Source of the DNA: JBHHYN01 sp046757565
GTDB taxonomy: Bacteria > Pseudomonadota > Gammaproteobacteria > Eutrophobiales > Eutrophobiaceae
DNA length: 56,636 nucleotides
Assembly (NCBI GenBank): GCA_046757565.1
Contig: JBHHYN010000006.1
Coordinates: forward strand, 1 to 56,636
Direction: 5' to 3'
Position numbers and translations under genes: made by a program. Of this stretch, positions 1-8,242 are shown one piece after another (positions within the stretch are counted from its first letter, which is position 1; every line of letters begins with the position of its first letter). Under the pieces are notes generated by a model. It saw only the letters and a program-made list of their open reading frames with translations, did not search any database and was not told where the DNA came from.

Positions 1-47
1 TTATTCAAAAGTCTTTCTTGTTAACCCACAGATTCTGCTGAAGAGCC
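1..47 (-). mobile_element. end of a MITE copy cut by the window edge
   Basis: These 47 bases are the exact reverse complement of 53066-53112, the left end of the complete 158-bp element. The element end is at 47 (reading GGCTCTTCAGC on the minus strand) and the rest lies outside the window. The next eight bases (48-55) are A/T only, as expected for the target preference seen at the complete copy. Confidence 0.8.
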
Positions 48-163
48 ATATTTTTTTGAACGCATGGGGGCAATGCACCGCGTTCGTCTGTGAAAGAAAT
101 GGCTTTGCTATTGCATGAATATGATAAATCCTGACTGTGTGGAGATCGGAAAGTCTATCTCTG

Positions 164-601
164 TCAGGTATTCCCGGCGATGTAATGTTCCAGCTGTTCG
201 ATAAGGAATTCTTTTTCTGAAATGATATTTTTTACCACATCCATCACTGAGAGGATCCCGGTGATTTTGTCATTTTCCATGACAGGCAGGTGCCGGATGT
301 GGTGCTCGGACATTAATATCATGCACTCTTCTATGGTATTGTCAGGCGACACATACAGTACCTTGCCCGTCATGATGTCCTGTACGCTGGTGTTTTTTGA
401 TGAACGGTCCTTGAGGATCACTTTCCTGGTATAGTCCCTTTCGGAGATGATGCCAACCAGCTGTTCGTTTTCTACAACAAGCAAGGCCCCGACTTCCATG
501 TTTGACATTAGTTTTATTGCTTCAAAAACAGTAACACCCGGTGCTACAGCGTGGATCTCTCTGCCCTTTTTATCCAGCAGTTGACGAACAGTTGTACTCA
601 T
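164..601 (-). CDS. CBS-domain protein
   Basis: A 145-residue protein made almost entirely of a CBS pair, roughly residues 8-66 and 73-130, with typical motifs such as GIISERDYTRKV and a second half ending GILSVMDVVKN. CBS pairs bind adenosine nucleotides and usually sense energy state; no effector domain is attached, so the partner is unknown. A longer frame opens at 640, but the ATG at 601 has a GGAGG eight bases upstream and is preferred. The gene stands alone, divergent from the kinase gene at 905. Confidence 0.85.
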   Translation of the reverse strand: MSTTVRQLLDKKGREIHAVAPGVTVFEAIKLMSNMEVGALLVVENEQLVGIISERDYTRKVILKDRSSKNTSVQDIMTGKVLYVSPDNTIEECMILMSEHHIRHLPVMENDKITGILSVMDVVKNIISEKEFLIEQLEHYIAGNT

Positions 602-904
602 AGGCCGGCCTCCACATTGATACAATAACAATTTTGGCACTTAAGACGACTAATCACAATATCATCGTCCTGATATTTAGAAGTTTTGACTCAAATAGTA
701 TCAGCTGCTGATTGTCGGCATAGCTATATGTCGGCATAAACGCAACCCGGACAATATCCGCGTTGGAACTGTGAAAATACTGGTATCTCCAGTAACCTGC
801 GATCAGGTATACTTTTAAATCCAGTCAAATATACCCCAGGCCGGGAACGGGATTCAAAACAACAGGGGTCATGGCAGGGAATATCACAGTAATATCGAAG
901 AGTT
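602..904. other. divergent intergenic region with a short direct repeat
   Basis: This 303-base gap separates the divergent CBS and kinase genes and must hold promoters for both. The ten-base word TGTCGGCATA occurs twice, at 713-722 and 729-738, with starts 16 bases apart, which could be a regulator half-site pair. No convincing sigma-70 promoter or RNA structure was seen. Confidence 0.35.
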
Positions 905-2197
905 ATGACAGAGATCATCCCGCAAAATCTCGGTAAATACGAGGTCAGAGAAGAGATTAATCGTGGAAGTATGGGCATCGTATACCTGGGCCATGATCCC
1001 TATATCGATCGATCTGTCGCCATCAAGATAGCCTTGGCTGAATCCCTGAGAGAACCGGAATCGGGCGAGCGTTACCGTAAGATGTTCTTCAATGAGGCGC
1101 ATACGGCGGGAAAGCTGACACACCCGAATATCATCAGCATCTATGATGCCGGTGTCGATGAAGACACCTGCTACATCATCATGGAATATATAGAAGGTGG
1201 CGACACACTAAAATCGCACACCAAGGCTGACTCGTTATTACCCATAGGGAAAGTCGTCGAGATCATATTCAAGTGTGCCAAAGCACTGGATTATGCCCAC
1301 CGGGAAGGGGTAGTACACCGGGACATCAAACCTTCCAACATACTCATTACTCAGGACAAGGAAGTCAAAATTGGCGATTTCAGCATTGCCCATATTAACA
1401 AGGCCGATAGCACGGACACCCAACCAAGTGGTCTGATGGGTTCGCCCAAATATATGTCCCCGGAGCAGTTGACGGAAGAGTATGTCTCAAACCGGACGGA
1501 TCTGTTTTCGCTGGGAATCATCATGTACGAATTATTGACGGGCAAACATCCTTTCGAAGCCGATAATTTCTCCCGTCTGGTCAATCTCATCATGAATGAA
1601 GAGCCTCCCCCTATGCGCGATTTCCGCAGCGATATTCCCGAGGGCCTGGAGCGGATAGTCCGTAAGGCGTTACAAAAAAAGGCGGACGACCGTTATCAGA
1701 TGGGGCTGGATATCGCCACTGATCTCAGCAGGGCCTTTGATTTCCTGGAAGGCCCCAAGGAGGACATCACCATCCAGGAGAAGTTCAACTCAGTGAAAAA
1801 ACTGGAGTTCTTCCAGGGGTTTCCCGATGCGGAAATCTGGGAAATCATTCGCGCCAGCACCTGGCAGGATTATCAATCCGGCGCTGACATTATTCTTGAG
1901 GGCGAACTGGATGACTGTTTTTATATTCTTATTTCCGGAAGGGTCAAGGTCACAAAAAACGCTAAAGTGATCCGCACCCTGGGCGTGGGTGACTGCTTTG
2001 GAGAGATGGGTTACCTGGCAAAGACCAAACGTACGGCCAGCATTGCCGCCGAGGACAATACCTCACTACTGAAGATAAATTCCACGGTGATTTCCCAGGT
2101 CTCCCTGAATTGTCAGGTGCGCTTCCTGAAGGTGTTCCTGAGAACGCTCATTCACCGGCTGTCGGCGACCACCGAAATCATCTCCCAGGACATTTAA
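905..2197 (+). CDS. Ser/Thr protein kinase with C-terminal cyclic-nucleotide-binding domain
   Basis: A 430-residue soluble protein. The kinase domain spans about residues 11-280: glycine loop NRGSMG (first glycine replaced), VAIK lysine 41, HRDIKPSN with Asp140, and SPE at 185-187. The DFG motif reads DFS (158-160); the metal-binding Asp is kept, so activity is still plausible. A cNMP-binding domain (about 300-420) follows, with the phosphate-binding-cassette-like stretch GDCFGEMGYL and Arg376. No transmembrane segment or PASTA repeats are present, so this is a cytoplasmic kinase probably gated by a cyclic nucleotide. Substrate unknown. Confidence 0.9.
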   Translation: MTEIIPQNLGKYEVREEINRGSMGIVYLGHDPYIDRSVAIKIALAESLREPESGERYRKMFFNEAHTAGKLTHPNIISIYDAGVDEDTCYIIMEYIEGGDTLKSHTKADSLLPIGKVVEIIFKCAKALDYAHREGVVHRDIKPSNILITQDKEVKIGDFSIAHINKADSTDTQPSGLMGSPKYMSPEQLTEEYVSNRTDLFSLGIIMYELLTGKHPFEADNFSRLVNLIMNEEPPPMRDFRSDIPEGLERIVRKALQKKADDRYQMGLDIATDLSRAFDFLEGPKEDITIQEKFNSVKKLEFFQGFPDAEIWEIIRASTWQDYQSGADIILEGELDDCFYILISGRVKVTKNAKVIRTLGVGDCFGEMGYLAKTKRTASIAAEDNTSLLKINSTVISQVSLNCQVRFLKVFLRTLIHRLSATTEIISQDI

Positions 2198-2397
2198 CAG
2201 GTCGATCCTGAAAAACCCGGTTCTAATTCAAGAAAGAAATATTTTCCGTTAAATGAGTATTGCGATCACTCAGACACCAACCCTATTGTTTCCATTAGAA
2301 CACTCTTAGTTTCTCCTGACAGTAGTGATGGGCCATCTTTACCTAAAGGGGGTGGATATTATGCTGATCATGGGGAGGTGTGTTAAGGAGTTGTGAC

Positions 2398-2982
2398 ATG
2401 ATTCTGGAGCGAGATGAGGCCATCTTGAGCCACGTAGCCCCCTTCAGCGCTGATAAGACGTGGGCGCCGCCGAAGCGGGCGGTGGAAATGCTATTCCAGT
2501 CGGCGGACAGCCCCCCGGTGGTCAGTGCGGATCAGGCGGAACACCAGATGCGGGATGATGACATCGTGGGTGGTGTAATCCACAAGGGTGTCACCCGGGC
2601 ATATCCCCTGTGGGTTATAGACTACTATCATTGTGTCAATGACCTCTTCGAGGGAGACAGGGTCTGCGTCGCTTCCTGTGAGCGTTGCGGCACAGTGGGC
2701 GCCTGGATGGCGACCATAGAAGAGAGGCAGCCCCTGACTTTCCATGTGTATGGTGTTTACAACTGCGTGCTGTTGCAGCGGGACCTCGAAACCAATAGCC
2801 TCTGGTTGCACCACAGCGGCCTATGCCTGGAGGGCACACACCAAGGCCGGTTGTTGCCACAGCTGGTGACCTGGTATACGACCTGGCGACGGTGGCGCGA
2901 GTGGCACCCGGGAACACAGGTGGTGCTGCCCCCGGCGAATCCGATGCATCGGGTCACTCAGGGTCAGTGTCGATTGAAATAA
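2398..2982 (+). CDS. DUF3179 family protein
   Basis: A 194-residue protein matching the DUF3179 pattern: GGVIHKGVTRAYPL, then HCVNDLFEGDRVCV, a CERCG pair of cysteines, and a LETNSLWLHHSG segment. The family function is unknown. A frame opens earlier (GTG at 2380), but ATG 2398 follows AAGGAG with a seven-base gap and is the better start. Unlike many family members no signal peptide is evident. The gene is convergent with fumC. Confidence 0.75.
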   Translation: MILERDEAILSHVAPFSADKTWAPPKRAVEMLFQSADSPPVVSADQAEHQMRDDDIVGGVIHKGVTRAYPLWVIDYYHCVNDLFEGDRVCVASCERCGTVGAWMATIEERQPLTFHVYGVYNCVLLQRDLETNSLWLHHSGLCLEGTHQGRLLPQLVTWYTTWRRWREWHPGTQVVLPPANPMHRVTQGQCRLK

Positions 2983-3034
2983 TTTTAAATTTTTTGATCC
3001 AATGACATTGACTCCATTGATTGCAGTATCCGGG

Positions 3035-4435
3035 TTAATCTTCTTCCGTCCCTGTCATTTTCTTCGGATCTACCCATGCGTCGTACTGCTCTGCAGTAAG
3101 GTATCCCAGGTTTATGGCTTCCTCTTTCAGGGTTGTGCCCTTCTTGTATGCCGTTTTAGCAATTTCTGCCGCTTTCTCATAACCAATCTTTATATTCAGG
3201 GCGGTTACCAGCATCAGCGAGTTGTTCAACAACTCTTCAATTCGGGCGTGGTTCGGCTCGATACCTGCTGCACAATGGTCGTTGAAAGAAACACAGGCAT
3301 CACCGATCAATTGTGCCGATTGCAGCAGGTTGTATGCCAGCATCGGTTTGAATACATTCAGTTCGTAATGTCCCTGTGTCGCGCCGGTGGTTATGGCCAT
3401 ATCGTTACCAATGACTTGTGCGCATACCATCGTGAGTGCTTCACATTGAGTGGGATTCACTTTACCAGGCATAATAGATGAGCCCGGCTCATTGGCCGGT
3501 ATGAGAATTTCGCCAATTCCTGACCTGGGACCGGAGGCCATCATGCGAATGTCATTGGAAATTTTGTTCAGTGAAACCGCCAGTTGCTTCAGCGCCCCAT
3601 GCGTTTCCACAATGGCGTCATGAGCTGCCAGGGCTTCAAACTTGTTCACGGCTGTCACAAAAGGCAGACCGGTGAATTCAGCAATTTTTTTTGCTACCAG
3701 TTCAGCGTAACCCGCTGGCGTGTTGATGCCCGTCCCCACTGCTGTGCCACCCAGGGCTATTTCGGCCAGATGAGGCAATGTGCTGTTAAGAGCTTTCAGG
3801 CCATGTTCGAGTTGTGAAACGTAACCGGAAAACTCCTGTCCCAGTGTTAGCGGGGTGGCATCCATCAGGTGAGTGCGGCCTATTTTTACCACATCGTTAA
3901 ACTTTTTTGATTTCTCTTCTAGAGTACCCAGGAGTTTATTCAGTCCGGGAATCGTGATCTCCACTATCTTCTTGTAGGCCGCAATGTGCATGGCCGTGGG
4001 AAAAGTATCATTGGAAGATTGACTCTTGTTCACGTCATCGTTTGGGTGCAATAACCTCTCGCCGTCGAGAAGCGTTCCACCGGCAATGACATGTCCTCTG
4101 TTGGCGATGACTTCATTGCAGTTCATGTTGCTATGTGTGCCGGAACCCGTTTGCCAGATCACCAGTGGAAAATTATCGTTTAATTTCTCTTCCAGTATCT
4201 CGTCACAGACTTCTGAAATAAGGTCTCTTTTTTCCTCGGATAAAACACCGAGTTCACAATTAGTGTGTGCAGCTGCTTTCTTCAGGTAGGCAAAAGCGAA
4301 GATGATCTCTTGCGGCATGCTTGCTTCCTGACCAATTTTAAAGTTTTGGCGTGAACGTTCGGTTTGTGCTCCCCAGAATTTGTCCGCCGGCACTTTCACT
4401 TCACCCATTGTGTCTTTCTCGATTCTGTTATTCAT
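3035..4435 (-). CDS. fumC: fumarate hydratase class II
   Basis: Interconverts fumarate and malate in the TCA cycle; oxygen-stable, iron-free homotetramer. The 466-residue product equals the family length when started at ATG 4435 (MNNRIEKDTMGEV). Diagnostic motifs are GRTHLMDATP (His near 189) and the fumarase/aspartase signature GSSIMPGKVNP near 318-328 with the catalytic serine. The upstream extension to 4480 lacks family similarity and is not used. It stands alone, between the DUF3179 gene and the PilZ gene. Confidence 0.96.
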   Translation of the reverse strand: MNNRIEKDTMGEVKVPADKFWGAQTERSRQNFKIGQEASMPQEIIFAFAYLKKAAAHTNCELGVLSEEKRDLISEVCDEILEEKLNDNFPLVIWQTGSGTHSNMNCNEVIANRGHVIAGGTLLDGERLLHPNDDVNKSQSSNDTFPTAMHIAAYKKIVEITIPGLNKLLGTLEEKSKKFNDVVKIGRTHLMDATPLTLGQEFSGYVSQLEHGLKALNSTLPHLAEIALGGTAVGTGINTPAGYAELVAKKIAEFTGLPFVTAVNKFEALAAHDAIVETHGALKQLAVSLNKISNDIRMMASGPRSGIGEILIPANEPGSSIMPGKVNPTQCEALTMVCAQVIGNDMAITTGATQGHYELNVFKPMLAYNLLQSAQLIGDACVSFNDHCAAGIEPNHARIEELLNNSLMLVTALNIKIGYEKAAEIAKTAYKKGTTLKEEAINLGYLTAEQYDAWVDPKKMTGTEED

Positions 4436-4778
4436 AGCTGGACTGCCCCGATGGGTCGAAAAACAACCAGCGGGATACAAGATGCGCTGGTTGCAAAACA
4501 GGAAAAGAATTTACCTTTCAGATGCAAGTATAGTGACTATATTGACTGGTAAAAGCATGTTACCGGAAAACATAACACAAAGGGCAATATACACGAAATC
4601 CCTTTCCTGCTATTGAACGCCGTCATCCGGCGTGGGTTTCTCCAGCATCATGCACTGAGTCTTATTCGTGGCTATGTCATCAACGCAGTGAGATAATCAC
4701 GAATGCCCCCCGGGGTTGGATTAATTCCCTGGTTCAAATCTAAATCACCAGAGGTGTATGGCATATTATCTGCACTTC
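4436..4778. other. intergenic region, 343 bases
   Basis: It lies upstream of fumC and downstream of the PilZ gene. The only structure seen is a six-base-pair hairpin, ACGCCG (4617-4622) with CGGCGT (4628-4633), not followed by a T run. No coding frame with a ribosome site was found. Confidence 0.3.
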
Positions 4779-5135
4779 CTACGTTCCCTGTAGGTCGTTT
4801 ACGAGTGCCTGGATGTTATCCTGTATCTCTATTGACGGATCGACGAAGTGTAATCCGGAATAATAAAAACGCGGTACGGCATCAGTAAAACTGCTCCATA
4901 TGCGGTATACGGTCAGTGATATTCTTTTCTCTTTATCATCATCTTCCGGGTTGCTCCCAAACCAGATCTGAATCTCTTTCTTTTCCGGGATTGGATCTTT
5001 ACTCATTAACTTCATCCCTTCTGTGTGAAGGTTCTCGGCATAGCCAAGAAGTTTACCTGTCTTCTGGTCGAAGACCTTCAGGCGGACCGTATAACGCTTC
5101 AGCTTGCGGTGTTCATATAATTTGTGCAGGGGCAT
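4779..5135 (-). CDS. PilZ-domain protein
   Basis: A 118-residue stand-alone PilZ-like domain. The N-terminal EHRKLKRYTVRL gives an RxxxR-type element and ENLHTEGMKL lies where the D/NxSxxG element is expected, with His in place of Ser. PilZ domains bind cyclic di-GMP, so this is probably a small c-di-GMP receptor, though the altered motif leaves binding uncertain. There is no signal peptide. The preceding 290 bases (5136-5425) hold no recognisable gene. Confidence 0.7.
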   Translation of the reverse strand: MPLHKLYEHRKLKRYTVRLKVFDQKTGKLLGYAENLHTEGMKLMSKDPIPEKKEIQIWFGSNPEDDDKEKRISLTVYRIWSSFTDAVPRFYYSGLHFVDPSIEIQDNIQALVNDLQGT

Positions 5136-5425
5136 GCTTCTAAATCGAGAATAATTTTTGCCGCCCTGGATTTAGCGGCAGGAATCGGTGATTCTTTATC
5201 AGGATTAAGGGGAAATCAGCTGATCAGCCATGGGAAACTCTGGTCAATGACAACCTTCCACCACAATTTAGAGTTTCCTGTAGTGCATGGCAAGGATTGA
5301 CACGGCATACTCTCATACTCTTTCGAAATCGCCCGGGCGCTTCACTATCTGCAGGAATCAAGGCAGCTTATGAGGATGGCACATGGATTGCTTAATAATG
5401 TTCCAAACAACAGGGGAGTAATATC

Positions 5426-6151
5426 TTGGGTGCATCCAGCCTGATCGCTCTGCAGATGACATCGGATTCTTCAAAGTCCAACTCATCAGTCCAATCCGAG
5501 GGTAACAGACATGGTATACAGCCGTTTGGCGAAGACGGTGTAACCTTCGGTGATTTGATAGACATCATCAACCCGTTACAGCATATACCGATTATCAGTT
5601 CTTTTTATCGCAGGCTAACCGGGGACAGGATCGATCCGGCTGCAAGAATTGCCGGAGGGGCCCTGTTTGGAGGCCCGATAGGTATTGCCGTAGCCATCGC
5701 GAATACCGTGGCTGAACAAGTAAACGGTAAGGATATAGGGGCGCAGGTATTGGCGTTGATCAAAGGCAATGGCGGAGGTCCTAAGCAGGAGAGAGTCATT
5801 GCCGGCCGGCAGCTTGCGTTTGGTCAAGTGGATATTTCTAAGGATAAAACTGCCCACATGGATGGTTCTGGCCTGAACCGCCCTGCTTCGGATAATATCC
5901 CTGAACTCCATCGTGGTGGCTGGATCGTGAACGCGGCTTATCGTGGCCGGGACAGCTATTTGCCGGCACGGATCCCTGTTCGTTCCGTTCAGGCCGCGGC
6001 CTCGCGGGTAGGCGCGGCCCCATCAAACAATAGCCCTGATCGCTACCCTGGAGGCTGGATAATTAATGCCGCCTATCGTGGCCGGGACAGCTATTTGCAC
6101 ACACCGGCTTCTGTTAAAACGGGAGCAGCCAGGGTCGATATTGCCGCCTGA
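5426..6151 (+). CDS. unknown protein with a duplicated 16-residue motif
   Basis: A 241-residue protein of unknown function. Residues 40-110 form a conserved-looking glycine/alanine-rich segment (GDLIDIINPLQHIP, then ARIAGGALFGGPIGI). The tail holds two almost identical copies of GGWIxNAAYRGRDSYL at 164-179 and 209-224, differing only V to I. The start is a TTG at 5426 with GGGGAG seven bases upstream; ATG at 5456 is an alternative without that site. A strong terminator follows at 6276. Confidence 0.6.
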   Translation: MGASSLIALQMTSDSSKSNSSVQSEGNRHGIQPFGEDGVTFGDLIDIINPLQHIPIISSFYRRLTGDRIDPAARIAGGALFGGPIGIAVAIANTVAEQVNGKDIGAQVLALIKGNGGGPKQERVIAGRQLAFGQVDISKDKTAHMDGSGLNRPASDNIPELHRGGWIVNAAYRGRDSYLPARIPVRSVQAAASRVGAAPSNNSPDRYPGGWIINAAYRGRDSYLHTPASVKTGAARVDIAA

Positions 6152-6275
6152 TTCCGCGGGGCGAGGTTGAGTGATTGGTGAGGCCAAATATTTTTCAATT
6201 ATCCTCCTTTTTCCCTTTCTCCTGCTATACTTTAAATGAGTGGTCTCCGCTTTATTTGCCACCATCCGTGGCAGT

Positions 6276-6305
6276 AACCCCCGTTGATAATTCACGGGGG
6301 TTTTT
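6276..6305 (+). terminator. Rho-independent terminator after the 5426 gene
   Basis: A perfect nine-base-pair stem, AACCCCCGT (6276-6284) and ACGGGGGTT (6294-6302), with a nine-base loop and a T run at 6301-6305. The T run lies on the plus strand, so it ends the transcript of the duplicated-motif protein. Confidence 0.9.
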
Positions 6306-6334
6306 AAATGTGCCTAGCATCCCCGAGACGGGAT

Positions 6335-7288
6335 TCAACGCCAGTCATCCATGATATAGGTATCCTCCCTGTTATAGCTTTTTTCGGGGTAGGTTTCCAT
6401 GGCAACGCCAATCAGCGTGTTTCGGTATCCCGACTCCTTCAATTGCCGGTAAGCCAGGCGGCGGTTCATGTTGACACCGGCAGATAAATTGCCAAGTCCG
6501 TGTTCCACAGCAATGGCTTCACAGGCCAGCAGTAGCCCATGAAAATTTTTGCCGGCGTCTCTATCCGGACGGACCGCGCCGAATTTAACATAGCACAAAT
6601 CATCACCGGCCTCGGACCCTGGACCACAGTGGCAAATGGCAAAGGTGGCCAGACCGTTATCATCATAAATTAAACCGGTTTCACCCAGGCCCTGTTCCGC
6701 TACCGCCAGGATCTCGCGCCTCACATCCAGACCGGGCAGTATTTTATCCGTGAGTAAGCCACAGGCCTTTACGGCTGCCTCCTGTTCCGAACTGGATAAT
6801 GCTGAATACCTCTGACAGGCAACCTCTGACTTGTGGGATACGGCTTTGGTCAGAATCGCCGTCAGGTGGCCGGCACTGAATCCATATTTTTCATAAAGAT
6901 GGATATGTTTCGGGCTATCAGGGGCTGTATACAGTCCCCTGTGCTCGATCCCCCAGCGATCGAAACGTGACATGACTGGTTCCAGCAGAGCTTGTGCGAT
7001 TTTCCTTCCCCAGTATTCCGGATGTACGGATAAAGGGCCAAAAAAACCGAAACTGCCCCAGTTTGTGGCAAAATTGCTACCAAGGAGACAATGGTTATGT
7101 TCGGCAACGAAGGCAGCAGTGGCATCCATGTGCCAACGGCTCGAGACGAAGTCAGCTCCACGCATGAAATCCTCCGGATCCTCCAGCCCGGCGGCAGTGC
7201 CAAAGGCCAGTTTCAGGATCCGGTTTGCCTCGGTCAGGTCCCGTTCCTGCATACGCCGAATTGTTATGGATGATAGGTCTGCCGGCAT
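6335..7288 (-). CDS. GNAT family N-acetyltransferase, two-domain
   Basis: A 317-residue protein. The N-terminal GNAT domain (about 8-150) carries the acetyl-CoA motif A region SVHPEYWGRKIAQALLEP and a YEKYGFSAG motif B. The C-terminal half also looks GNAT-like (AVRPDRDAGKNFHGLLLACE, then YRQLKESGYRNT), suggesting a tandem, partly degenerate architecture. The acceptor is unknown. The start at 7288 is the first ATG; ATG at 7252 (MQERDL) is an alternative. Divergent from the cysteine-rich gene. Confidence 0.8.
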   Translation of the reverse strand: MPADLSSITIRRMQERDLTEANRILKLAFGTAAGLEDPEDFMRGADFVSSRWHMDATAAFVAEHNHCLLGSNFATNWGSFGFFGPLSVHPEYWGRKIAQALLEPVMSRFDRWGIEHRGLYTAPDSPKHIHLYEKYGFSAGHLTAILTKAVSHKSEVACQRYSALSSSEQEAAVKACGLLTDKILPGLDVRREILAVAEQGLGETGLIYDDNGLATFAICHCGPGSEAGDDLCYVKFGAVRPDRDAGKNFHGLLLACEAIAVEHGLGNLSAGVNMNRRLAYRQLKESGYRNTLIGVAMETYPEKSYNREDTYIMDDWR

Positions 7289-7493
7289 CCTTTACTACGG
7301 GTTGGCTCTATATCTGCTATGCTTCTCCATTGTTATCATAGTGGATGTACGATCATTTAGACAGCTGGACGATTCTGCGGGGAAAAGTGCGAAGAACCGC
7401 CGCATAGTACTGCTCTTTGCAAATACCTTTAATTTGTCAAAAAATCATTCATTCACATTCAATCTCTGCTGGCTTAGCGTCTGGAACCATATT

Positions 7494-7907
7494 ATGATCC
7501 TCGGTCTAAACTGTATGGTCATGTTCGATTCCATAAAGAAAAAACTGTTTGCCCGGTGCTGCTGCATCTTCGGTTTTCTGTGTTGGAGTCAGGCGTCCAG
7601 CGCGGGGATTAGTCCTTCCTACAATTTCCAGTTAACACTACCAAACCTGCAAAGGTCTGCGCAACATCGCCTGTTCATCGCCGATGCCACCGAGAAGCGC
7701 GGTGATGACGGGGAACCTTTGTCGGGAACCATCCTGCTGCCCGATGATTATGATCTGGGCAAGAACAAGGAAAAGGACGAGGATAAGAAAGAGAAGCAAT
7801 GCATGACCGTGTGCGAGCGCTGGGGCAAGGATTGCGTTATTAACCCACGCACGGGTGCAAGTAAATGCAGGCGCGCCTGCAAGGAATTCGGAAAGGAGTG
7901 TTTCTAG
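7494..7907 (+). CDS. small exported cysteine-rich protein, unknown function
   Basis: About 137 residues if started at ATG 7494; ATG 7515 or 7521 are also possible and none has a strong ribosome site. A signal peptide is clear: KKK, then a hydrophobic stretch rich in cysteine, ending near SQASSAG. The mature part has an acidic/lysine linker followed by a tail with the spacing C-x3-C-x6-C-x10-C-x3-C-x6-C, two copies of the same three-cysteine unit. Likely periplasmic with three disulfides or a bound metal. The upstream frame extension back to 6972 overlaps the GNAT gene and is not real. Confidence 0.6.
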   Translation: MILGLNCMVMFDSIKKKLFARCCCIFGFLCWSQASSAGISPSYNFQLTLPNLQRSAQHRLFIADATEKRGDDGEPLSGTILLPDDYDLGKNKEKDEDKKEKQCMTVCERWGKDCVINPRTGASKCRRACKEFGKECF

Positions 7908-8113
7908 GCAGCAGTCGTCACTGAAGTTTTTTACATCCCTTGCTGTGGTGGTTCAGGTAACGGCAACTGACTACCCGTGAGCGGCTGTTTTGTGTTTCTA
8001 TACAGGCTTGACTGGTTATAATGTCCTGTCAACGCCCGGTCATCGCAATAAATACAATTCATGATTATCATGGTGTTATGGTACCTGACAATATGTGGAG
8101 CAGGATGTTTTTT

Positions 8114-8198
8114 GCGAAAGTGGCGGAATTGGCAGACGCGCTGGCTTTAGGTGCCAGTGGGGTAACCCGTGAGAGTTCGAGTCTCTCCTTTCGCACCA
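8114..8198 (+). tRNA. tRNA-Leu (anticodon TAG)
   Basis: An 85-base class II tRNA. The acceptor GCGAAAG pairs with CTTTCGC, followed by A and an encoded CCA. The anticodon stem CTGGC/GCCAG encloses TTTAGGT, giving TAG. A variable arm and GAGTTCGAGTCTC T-arm are present. A TATAAT at 8017-8022 might be its -10 box, with a poor -35. It lies just ahead of the trigger factor gene. Confidence 0.97.
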
Positions 8199-8242
8199 AC
8201 ATTGTATTTCGATAACTTATTGTTAACTATGTATAAAACCTG

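Noticed and set aside
2380..2397. GTG start for the DUF3179 protein
   Set aside because: The ATG at 2398 has AAGGAG at ideal spacing; the GTG would place that site inside the gene.
3002..4289. Plus-strand frames across fumC
   Set aside because: Antisense shadows of a full-length, motif-complete fumarase.
6972..7493. Plus-strand extension of the cysteine-rich gene to 6972
   Set aside because: It overlaps the GNAT gene antisense and would bury the clear signal peptide.
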